DNA of 36,060 nt, taken from the NCBI GenBank assembly GCA_937884485.1, contig CALGCG010000135.1, positions 1 to 36,060 of the forward strand. Direction: 5' to 3'. Shown in pieces: positions 30,720-36,060 of this stretch. Numbering within the stretch: the stretch's first letter is position 1; every line of letters starts with the position of its first letter. The stretch is from an uncultured Bacteroidales bacterium (GTDB taxonomy: Bacteria; Bacteroidota; Bacteroidia; Bacteroidales; P3). The notes below the pieces were generated by a model that was given only the letters and a program-made list of their open reading frames with translations, was not told the origin of the DNA and searched no databases. The position numbers and the translations under genes were made by a program.

Positions 30720-32549
30720 ATGGAACAGAAGAATACAGAAAGCAAGATGGGCATCGGGGGACTGCTGCGGAAGCTGCTGCCGTTCGTGCTGCCCTACAAG
30801 TGGCTGTTGGCCATGACGTTGGTGCTGACGTTCGTGGGTTCGCTCATGGCGCAGGTCAACGCCGTGGTGCTGGACCGCGCGGTCGACGCCATCAACGCCC
30901 TGCTGCACCTCGAGGGCGGATTCCAGTGGGGTGCGGCGGCGAGGATACTCCTCGTTATCAGTGCCGTGCTGCTGGGCAAGGAGGTGCTGGCGGCGCTGGT
31001 CACCTTCGGCCAGCGCATTTTCGGCGAGAAGATACGCATCAACGTCAGCCGCGACCTCTCACTCCAGGTGGTGGACCGCATATTGACCTTCCGCATGGCT
31101 TTCTTCAGCCAGGAGGGCAACGAGCCCGGCAAGTTGCAGACGCGCATCGACCGCGGCATCATGAGCTTGAGCAACACGGTGAAGAACTTCTTCATCGACA
31201 TTCTGCCGCTCTTCACCAGCGCGGTGCTGGCCTTGGCGTTGATGTATGCCGCCAACGTGTATGTGGGCCTTGTGGCGACGGTCATCATTCCGGTCTATTT
31301 CTGGATTACCGCCGTGCAGGGCCGGAGGATGAAGGGGTGGCGCCACCGGGTCTTCGGCACCCACCAGCAGCTGAGCCACGGCATACTGAACATCATCGAG
31401 AGCATGGGGGTCATCAAGTCGTTCAACCGCGAGCGCGTGGAGGCCGCCAAGCAGGCCGCGCTGCAGGAGCAGAGCACCGACCAGCAGATGCAGACGCGCC
31501 GCATCTCGTTCCTCTACGAGGGGTTGAAGACCTTTGTGGAACAGATTGGCACCGTGCTCATTATCATCCTCACGGCCTACCTGGTGTTGGTGGACTATCC
31601 GGGCATGTCGATTGGCAAAATCATGTACCACGTGATGCTCTTCGCCAATGTCAGCGCTCCCATCCGCCAGCTGCACCGTATCTACGACGACCTCAACGAC
31701 GCGCTGGTCTATGCCGAGGGGTTCTTCGGGCTGTTGGAGGCCGACGGCGAGGTGGAGGAGAGTGGGAAGTGGAAAGGTGAAAGTGGAAAGATGAAAGTGC
31801 AGGGGCGCTTCGAGCTGAAGAACGTGGAGTTCACCTATCCCGGTGGCACACATGCCATCCGCGACCTCTCGATGACCATCGAGCCGGGCAAGACCACGGC
31901 CCTGGTGGGCCTTAGCGGGGCAGGCAAGAGCACCATCGTCAACCTGCTGGACAAGTTCTACGCGCCCGACAGCGGCACCATCACGCTCGACGGCGTGCCC
32001 CTCGGCGAGTGGGACACGCAGGCGTTGCGCGAGAACATCGGCCTCGTGCTGCAGAAGAACCACATCTTCAGCGGCACCATCGAGGAGAACATCCACTACG
32101 GCCGTCCCGACGCCTCGCAGGAGGAGGTCTACGAGGCCGCCCGCAAGGCGTACATCTACGACCAGGTGATGGCCCTGCCCGAGGGTTTCCAGGGCAACGC
32201 CCTCAACCTCAGCGGCGGCCAGCAGCAGCGCATAGCCATTGCCCGCATGTTCCTCAAGAACCCGCCCATCATCTTCCTCGACGAGCCGACGGCGAGCCTC
32301 GACGCCATTGCTACCGAGCAGATCAAGAACTCCATCGATGCCATCAAGCAGGGCCGCACGGTCATCGTCATCAGCCACAACATTGGCCAGATCATCGACA
32401 GCGACGAGCTCTATGTCCTCGACCACGGGCATGCCGTGCAGCACGGCACGCCGCAGGAGGTATACCGCCAGGGCGGCCTGTACAAGGAAATCTTCGACGC
32501 CTCGGCCCGCAGCATGAATGTGGACAAGATTGCCGAGACCACGATGTGA
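30720..32549 (+). CDS. ABC exporter, fused membrane and ATPase domains
   Basis: The protein has 609 residues from the ATG at 30720; the ATG at 30747 (MGIGGLLRKL) is also possible and fits the promoter better. Six membrane segments lie in about residues 25-320 (type IV exporter fold). The ATPase half follows: Walker A LVGLSGAGKST (about 394-404), Q-loop LVLQKNHIF, signature LNLSGGQQQRIAIARM (about 495-510), Walker B IIFLDEPTASLDA and the switch His in VISHN. It resembles MsbA/lipid or peptide exporters; the substrate is unknown. Between the two halves lies a 14-residue Lys/Gly/Ser-rich insert encoded by a 7-bp repeat. It is monocistronic, ending at a shared terminator. Confidence 0.94.
   Translation: MEQKNTESKMGIGGLLRKLLPFVLPYKWLLAMTLVLTFVGSLMAQVNAVVLDRAVDAINALLHLEGGFQWGAAARILLVISAVLLGKEVLAALVTFGQRIFGEKIRINVSRDLSLQVVDRILTFRMAFFSQEGNEPGKLQTRIDRGIMSLSNTVKNFFIDILPLFTSAVLALALMYAANVYVGLVATVIIPVYFWITAVQGRRMKGWRHRVFGTHQQLSHGILNIIESMGVIKSFNRERVEAAKQAALQEQSTDQQMQTRRISFLYEGLKTFVEQIGTVLIIILTAYLVLVDYPGMSIGKIMYHVMLFANVSAPIRQLHRIYDDLNDALVYAEGFFGLLEADGEVEESGKWKGESGKMKVQGRFELKNVEFTYPGGTHAIRDLSMTIEPGKTTALVGLSGAGKSTIVNLLDKFYAPDSGTITLDGVPLGEWDTQALRENIGLVLQKNHIFSGTIEENIHYGRPDASQEEVYEAARKAYIYDQVMALPEGFQGNALNLSGGQQQRIAIARMFLKNPPIIFLDEPTASLDAIATEQIKNSIDAIKQGRTVIVISHNIGQIIDSDELYVLDHGHAVQHGTPQEVYRQGGLYKEIFDASARSMNVDKIAETTM
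31761..31802 (+). repeat. Six 7-bp repeats inserted in the ABC exporter linker
   Basis: Units AGTGGGA, AGTGGAA, AGGTGAA, AGTGGAA, AGATGAA and AGTGCAG run without gaps. The total of 42 bases keeps the frame and encodes about SGKWKGESGKMKVQ between the membrane and ATPase domains. The flanking bases are also purine-rich. Confidence 0.8.
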
Positions 32550-32578
32550 GCCTCCCGGACTGCGCCGGGGGAGGGATA

Positions 32579-32618
32579 TAAAAAAAAGGGAACCACCCGT
32601 TGAAGATGGTTCCCTTTT
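32579..32618. terminator. Bidirectional terminator between ABC exporter and ferredoxin
   Basis: GGGAACCA (32588-32595) pairs with TGGTTCCC (32607-32614), followed by TTTT on the plus strand. On the minus strand a run of T residues (A tract before 32588) follows. It serves both convergent genes. Confidence 0.85.
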
Positions 32619-32640
32619 CTCATTTCTGTCTGTGTTGAGC

Positions 32641-32808
32641 TTAGCCTTCCACAATGGCGCCGGTGGGGCAAGCGCCAGCGCAGGTACCGCAGGAGACGCA
32701 AGCGTTCTCGTCGATTTTGTAGATGTCGCCTTCGCTGATAGCTCCAACGGGGCACTCGTCGATGCAGGTGCCGCAAGCAACGCAGATGTCAGTGATTCTG
32801 TAAGCCAT
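32641..32808 (-). CDS. Small 2[4Fe-4S] ferredoxin
   Basis: This short gene of 55 residues starts MAYRITDICVACGTCIDECP and ends CPTGAIVEG. Two complete CxxCxxCxxxCP cluster motifs are present: CVACGTCIDECP and CVSCGTCAGACP, with the symmetric halves of a clostridial-type ferredoxin. It carries low-potential electrons in the cytoplasm, for example to or from pyruvate:ferredoxin oxidoreductase or Rnf; the partner is not in the window. It has its own full promoter and shares a terminator with the convergent ABC gene, so it is probably strongly and singly expressed. Confidence 0.96.
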   Translation of the reverse strand: MAYRITDICVACGTCIDECPVGAISEGDIYKIDENACVSCGTCAGACPTGAIVEG

Positions 32809-32865
32809 TTTGTTTCTTTTTTTAGGATTAATAATTGATCAATTTTTTTTGCTTCAAAGCGAGTG

Positions 32866-32896
32866 CAAAAGTACGAACTTTTTCCGATATGGCAAA
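32866..32896 (-). promoter_or_regulatory. Promoter of the ferredoxin gene
   Basis: On the minus strand TTTG (32896-32893) and TACTTTTG (32873-32866) are separated by 19 bases, an exact Bacteroidetes promoter. The leader would be about 50 bases and is AT-rich. Confidence 0.85.
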
Positions 32897-32902
32897 ATTT
32901 TA

Positions 32903-32918
32903 TCACCATTTTTGGTGA
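32903..32918 (-). terminator. Possible terminator of the porin/gate-protein transcript
   Basis: On the minus strand TCACCA pairs with TGGTGA around AAAA, followed by TAAAATTTT. It lies 26 bases after the gate-protein stop codon and only 6 bases before the ferredoxin -33 element. The stem is short, so termination may be partial. Confidence 0.45.
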
Positions 32919-32943
32919 GGGTGCTATGCAACAGGCTTGTTTT

Positions 32944-34269
32944 TCAGAATATTAAACTCAACAAAACCCACAGCCAATGTGCCGCCACACCGGCGCATAG
33001 GCCGCCGATGGTGTGGGCTCCGATGGCTTTTCCGATGAGTTTGCGGTAGCCCAGAGAGTCGAGCATGGCGGTGTGGGTGGAGAGGTAGCCGCTCCAGCAC
33101 ATGCCCATGGCGGTAAAGACGGCGATGGCGTTGTTGTTGATGATGCCCTCGGTGATGAAGGTCGGCACCAGGCCGATGGCGGCGCCGACGGCTCCCAAGG
33201 CCGTGATGGGGAACGACACCAGGGCGCCGCTCTCGAAGCCGAAGAGCCAGAAGAAGATGAATTTCACCTTGTCGGCCAGCCATGTGATGACGGGCACGCC
33301 CTCGTAGGCTTTGCCCAGGTACTCGCCGTTTTCGCCGGCAGGGCCGAAGGTGAGCATCATGACGATGGTGGAGATGCAGAGCACGCCGGGGATGATGGCC
33401 ACGCCGATGCCCACGCCGCTCTTGCCGCCGTCGAGCATGGCGTTGAGGAAACGCTGGAAGATGGAGCCTTCGCTCTTGTAGGAGATGTTCTGTTCGGAGC
33501 CTTCGGCCTCGGTGACGGGGCTGTCCATCTCGGGGTAGCTCTTCAGCGTGAAGCGCTGCATGAGGCGGGTGCTGATGATGCTGCCGATGATGGCTCCCAT
33601 GAGTCCCACCAGGGCGCCGCTGCCGTAGCCCTTGCCGGTCATGAAGGCAATGACCACCAGGCCCATGCCGAAGGCGGTGCCGAAGTTGGTGAGCGACACC
33701 AGCTGGTATTTCTTGAAGTAGCGGGCGAAGTTGTTGTCCTTGGCCAGCGAGATGATGGCGGGGTTGTCGCTGAGGAAGGTCATGACGGCTCCGAGGGCTG
33801 CCACGCCGGGCAGGTTGTAGAGGGGTTTCATCAGCGGGCGCAGGATGTTCTCCATCAGGCGCACCACGCCGAACTCCGTCAGCAGTTTGGAGATGGCACC
33901 CATCAGCACACAGATGGCCATGATGTAGAACACCGTCTCCAGCAGGAGCTGGTAGGCTGTCTGCATGAAGGTGTTCAGCATGTGCGGCAGCGTCATCCGG
34001 TAGGCCAGGAAGCCGAAGAAGGCAAAGAAGCATACGAGGAAGATGAGGGCCTCGAGGCTGCGGCTGGTGGTGAACTTCAGCCGGCGGGGTTTGTGGTTTT
34101 TCTTGTCCTGAGTCTCGTGGTGGCGGAACACCTGGAACGGGTCGATCACCGTCAGCAGCGAGTTGAGCAGGTGGTGGCTTGCGGCCTTGTCGGACGGCTG
34201 CCCTTCGGGAACGGAGGGCGTTTCGGTGACAGTCATCGGCATTTGTTCTTTGATCTTCGTTTCTTCCAT
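32944..34269 (-). CDS. Nucleoside-recognition (gate) domain membrane protein
   Basis: This 441-residue protein has a cytoplasmic N-terminus of about 70 residues and around 9-10 membrane segments. Two gate-like halves are visible: about 105-235 (TVFYIMAICVLMGAISKLL, DNPAIISLAKDNNFARYFKK, NFGTAFGMGLVVIAFMTGKG) and about 280-430 (FNAMLDGGKSGVGIGVAIIP-like segment, FESGALVSFPITALG, INNNAIAVFTAMGMCWSGYL). This pattern is that of YjiH/CD0519-type proteins in the nucleoside-recognition superfamily, whose substrates are mostly unknown. It follows the porin gene by 28 bases on the same strand, so outer- and inner-membrane passage of the same small molecule is plausible but unproven. Confidence 0.85.
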   Translation of the reverse strand: MEETKIKEQMPMTVTETPSVPEGQPSDKAASHHLLNSLLTVIDPFQVFRHHETQDKKNHKPRRLKFTTSRSLEALIFLVCFFAFFGFLAYRMTLPHMLNTFMQTAYQLLLETVFYIMAICVLMGAISKLLTEFGVVRLMENILRPLMKPLYNLPGVAALGAVMTFLSDNPAIISLAKDNNFARYFKKYQLVSLTNFGTAFGMGLVVIAFMTGKGYGSGALVGLMGAIIGSIISTRLMQRFTLKSYPEMDSPVTEAEGSEQNISYKSEGSIFQRFLNAMLDGGKSGVGIGVAIIPGVLCISTIVMMLTFGPAGENGEYLGKAYEGVPVITWLADKVKFIFFWLFGFESGALVSFPITALGAVGAAIGLVPTFITEGIINNNAIAVFTAMGMCWSGYLSTHTAMLDSLGYRKLIGKAIGAHTIGGLCAGVAAHWLWVLLSLIF

Positions 34270-34297
34270 AGTATGGGTTTCCCTTTAAAAAAAAGTG

Positions 34298-35404
34298 TTA
34301 TTTCTTAAAAAGCTTCATGACGTCCATGGTCCAGGTGGCGCCGAGGTTGACGTTGAGGGAGTGCTCGGTGACGTCCTGGTTGGTGGTGTTGGTGTAGCTG
34401 TCGGTCATCTCGGCCACGTAGCCGTGGATGCGTACGCTCTGCAGGCCCTTGGGGTTGTACTCGAAGCCGGCGCCGTAGCGGCCGTAGCTGTGGCCGGCAC
34501 GGGGCATGAGGAAGTCCATGCTCACGGTGGGGTCGTCGAGGTCCACCTCCGACTTGTTCTGCTCGTAGCTGCCCTTGATGAAGAGGGTCCACTCGTTGTT
34601 CAGATGGTAGTTCCAACGGCTGACGACGCCGAAGTTCTTGCCCCAGTCGTCGGTGGCCAGGGCGTGGTGCATCAGGTCCACATAGATGTCCGTCATGCCG
34701 TCGGTCGACGTGTATTTGGTGCCCAACGAGATGAAGTTCATGAACTTGCCGCGCTCGCGCTCCATCATGCTCACGCCCCAGAGGGTCGTCACATGCGAGC
34801 CGATCGAGCCTGCCCAGTAGAGGTTGTAGGCGAAGAGGCCGGCGTCCCAGTTCAGGCCGTAGAAGTTGACGTAGGGCGACTGGCTCACCTGCAGCATCAT
34901 CGTCTGGCGGCCGTCGTCGGTGATGTAGGCACCGCTGGCTGCCAGCTGGAAGCAGTAGAAGTTGTCCCACATGTTGGTCTCGTAGAACACGTCGATGGGG
35001 GGAGCGTCGTACTCGAATCCGCCCACGGCCATGGCGTCCTTACCGAAACGCAGCTGCCAGTTCTGGGTGGGGCGGTAGTTGAGGTAGAGGAAGTCCGTGT
35101 TGTCGAAAAAGTTCACCGTGCCCGCCTCGGCCTTGATGCGCTGGCGGAAGTAGTAGCTGAAGTTCTCGCCCAGGTTGCCGCCGAGGTGCAGGTTGAAGTA
35201 GCGGCCGTGGATGCCGTAGAGGTGACTGGGGTCGCCAAAGGCATCGCCGTCGATGTTGGTGGTGCGGTTGGTGTATTCCGCATCGGCGCGGGCTTCGATT
35301 TTGAACTTGTTGAACACCTCGCCCCACGACGTCTGGGCGCTCGCCTGCGAGGAAATGGACAGCATCGCGGCTGCCGCAGCAATAGTTAGTATCTTTGTTT
35401 TCAA
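34298..35404 (-). CDS. Phosphate-selective-porin-like outer-membrane beta-barrel, TTG start
   Basis: The protein has 368 residues and begins at a TTG codon: the reading from TTG gives the signal peptide MKTKILTIAAAAAMLSISSQ-ASA, while the next ATG (codon 14) would cut it in half and no ATG lies upstream in frame. The promoter is 37 bases before the TTG. The mature part is made of alternating amphipathic strands typical of the Porin_O_P/OprP group (YFNLHLGGNLGENFSYYFRQR, FLYLNYRPTQNWQLRFGKDA, YGAGFEYNPKGLQSVRIHGY). It allows diffusion of small, probably anionic, solutes across the outer membrane. It heads a two-gene unit with the gate-domain protein. Confidence 0.87.
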   Translation of the reverse strand: MKTKILTIAAAAAMLSISSQASAQTSWGEVFNKFKIEARADAEYTNRTTNIDGDAFGDPSHLYGIHGRYFNLHLGGNLGENFSYYFRQRIKAEAGTVNFFDNTDFLYLNYRPTQNWQLRFGKDAMAVGGFEYDAPPIDVFYETNMWDNFYCFQLAASGAYITDDGRQTMMLQVSQSPYVNFYGLNWDAGLFAYNLYWAGSIGSHVTTLWGVSMMERERGKFMNFISLGTKYTSTDGMTDIYVDLMHHALATDDWGKNFGVVSRWNYHLNNEWTLFIKGSYEQNKSEVDLDDPTVSMDFLMPRAGHSYGRYGAGFEYNPKGLQSVRIHGYVAEMTDSYTNTTNQDVTEHSLNVNLGATWTMDVMKLFKK

Positions 35405-35440
35405 GACTTTAATGTTTTAGTTCTTTATAATTTTATTTTG

Positions 35441-35448
35441 CAAAGGTA
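35441..35448 (-). promoter_or_regulatory. Promoter -7 element of the porin gene
   Basis: On the minus strand TACCTTTG fits TAnnTTTG. The transcription start should be near 35435, giving a leader of about 30 bases to the TTG start codon. No good -33 element is visible. Confidence 0.6.
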
Positions 35449-35536
35449 CAAATAAAATTCGAATATCCCAGCACCATTGTAAATTTATCATAATATATGT
35501 ATTATAATCATAAATATATTTGGCACATACATCTGC

Positions 35537-35603
35537 CGTATCATCCCCCTGCCAACTCCCTCCCAGGTGGGACTTGGGTGGGAGTTGGTAGGGTGTTGAA
35601 TGG
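35537..35603. repeat. 11-bp phased array upstream of the rRNA operon
   Basis: Inverted-type units at 35548-35558 (CCTGCCAACTC), 35559-35569 (CCTCCCAGGTG) and a weaker one at 35537-35547 face direct units at 35571-35581 (GACTTGGGTGG), 35582-35592 (GAGTTGGTAGG) and 35593-35603 (GTGTTGAATGG). The core unit is identical to that at 23845. A -7-like TATATTTG ends 15 bases before the array. Confidence 0.85.
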
Positions 35604-35834
35604 GACATATTAGGTGCTTAAATCAATATATGTTCCTGATAATCATAAACATAGATAGATATTGTGTTTTTTGGCGTAAAAAAGGTGTCAAAATTTGAGA
35701 ATAATTGAGGTTTCTTTGGGCGTTTGACAGGCCGAAAATTGGGGAATAACAAGAAAAATGAAAAATTTTTTCGTTTGCAAAACGTTGATTAACTATCGAT
35801 TCAAAAATATTTTCAAAAAAAATAGAAAAAATAT

Positions 35835-35865
35835 TTTGCCAGTTCGGAAAATGGTTGTATCTTTG
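35835..35865 (+). promoter_or_regulatory. rRNA operon promoter
   Basis: TTTG (35835-35838), 19 bases, then TATCTTTG (35858-35865): a perfect Bacteroidetes promoter. A/T tracts upstream (35758-35834) resemble UP elements. Transcription should begin near 35872, about 135 bases before the 16S gene. Confidence 0.9.
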
Positions 35866-35937
35866 CACCCGTTTTCGACCGAACGAGGTCAATGAAACGA
35901 AAGAACTTTGAAACGGATGAGAAGATAGAGATAGCGT

Positions 35938-35971
35938 GTGTCGGACGCCTCCTTTGGGGAGGCGGAGACAC
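35938..35971 (+). promoter_or_regulatory. rRNA leader hairpin
   Basis: CGCCTCC (35946-35952) pairs with GGAGGCG (35958-35964); outside a small internal loop GTGTC (35938-35942) pairs with GACAC (35967-35971). No T tract follows. It may help processing or antitermination of the rRNA precursor. Confidence 0.6.
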
Positions 35972-36006
35972 GAAGACGAGTCAAGAAGGTAAAACAAGCA
36001 ATTCTT

Positions 36007-36060
36007 ACAATGAAGAGTTTGATCCTGGCTCAGGATGAACGCTAGCGGCAGGCTTAACAC
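36007..36060 (+). rRNA. 16S rRNA, first 54 bases (cut by window end)
   Basis: The sequence TGAAGAGTTTGATCCTGGCT and the following CAGGATGAACGCTAGCGGC is the conserved 5' end of 16S rRNA. By alignment to the E. coli numbering, position 1 falls near 36007. The variable part GCTAGCGGCAGGCTTAACAC is of Bacteroidetes type but does not fix the family. The rest of the rRNA operon lies outside the window. Confidence 0.95.

Larger units (their letters stand above)
35405..36006. other. 602-base region between porin and 16S rRNA
   Basis: No gene is supported. It contains the porin promoter, an AT-rich stretch with a plus-strand TATATTTG at 35515-35522, the fifth 11-bp array, about 200 AT-rich bases without recognised features (35610-35810), the rRNA promoter with A/T tracts upstream, and the rRNA leader. 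A 145-codon minus-strand frame across it is an AT-rich chance reading. Confidence 0.7.

Noticed and set aside
31059..32909. 616-codon minus-strand frame over the ABC exporter and ferredoxin
   Set aside because: It is antisense to an unmistakable ABC exporter and out of frame with the ferredoxin.
33013..34308. 431-codon plus-strand frame
   Set aside because: Antisense shadow of the gate-domain membrane protein, His/Gly/Glu-rich without any family signature.
35623..36060. 145-codon minus-strand frame at the right edge
   Set aside because: It covers the rRNA promoter, leader and 16S start on the opposite strand; AT-rich chance frame.

Overview
The window comes from a chromosome of the order Bacteroidales, probably an uncultured or gut/rumen-type lineage with moderately high GC. 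The evidence is: (i) the first bases of a 16S rRNA gene at the right edge with the Bacteroidetes-type start GATGAACGCTAGCGGCAGGC; (ii) at least seven promoters with the Bacteroidetes -7 element TAnnTTTG, several with a -33 TTTG; (iii) two proteins with type IX secretion (T9SS) C-terminal sorting domains; (iv) AT-rich leaders without strong Shine-Dalgarno sites. No mobile element, CRISPR array or tRNA is seen. The family cannot be resolved from 54 bases of 16S.

Left part (1-14.3 kb). A lamin-tail surface protein gene (158-1045) is preceded by an unusual 11-bp-phased repeat array. Converging on it is an 11-gene minus-strand operon, 14207 to 1047. In transcription order it encodes an OPX export lipoprotein, a Wzc-like chain-length/tyrosine kinase with a Tyr-Gly repeat tail, RfbA, RfbC, RfbD, WbpB-, WbpD-, WbpE- and WbpA-like enzymes, a membrane UDP-sugar 4,6-dehydratase, and an LTA-synthase-type phosphotransferase. 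The genes overlap or nearly touch. The operon makes and exports sugar precursors (dTDP-L-rhamnose; a UDP-2,3-diamino-sugar uronic acid), but the window holds no glycosyltransferase, flippase, polymerase or rfbB.

Middle (14.4-24.1 kb). Divergent from that operon is a membrane TPR/LuxR-type regulator. It is followed by two T9SS cargo genes: a choice-of-anchor-L protein and a 1,816-residue adhesin with six anchor-J/Ig-like modules and three fibronectin III domains. In Porphyromonas the Wbp pathway makes the sugar that joins T9SS cargo to LPS, so the operon and its neighbours may form one surface-display unit.

Right part (24.1-36.06 kb). This holds a P-loop kinase/dCMP-deaminase fusion (AvcD-like architecture), a CDP-alcohol phosphatidyltransferase, an AraC regulator, a small lipoprotein, purE, a secreted beta-propeller/YiiX-like hydrolase, an ABC exporter, a 55-residue 2[4Fe-4S] ferredoxin, a gate-domain membrane protein, a porin with a TTG start, and the rRNA promoter, leader and 16S start.

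The most unusual signal is not a gene. Five intergenic stretches (3-118, 14425-14498, 23800-23877, 30561-30649, 35537-35603) carry tandem 11-bp units, four with the same unit family GAGTTGGTAGG, usually arranged as inverted arms around a centre. Their position relative to promoters and terminators is not consistent. I do not recognise this as a named element.
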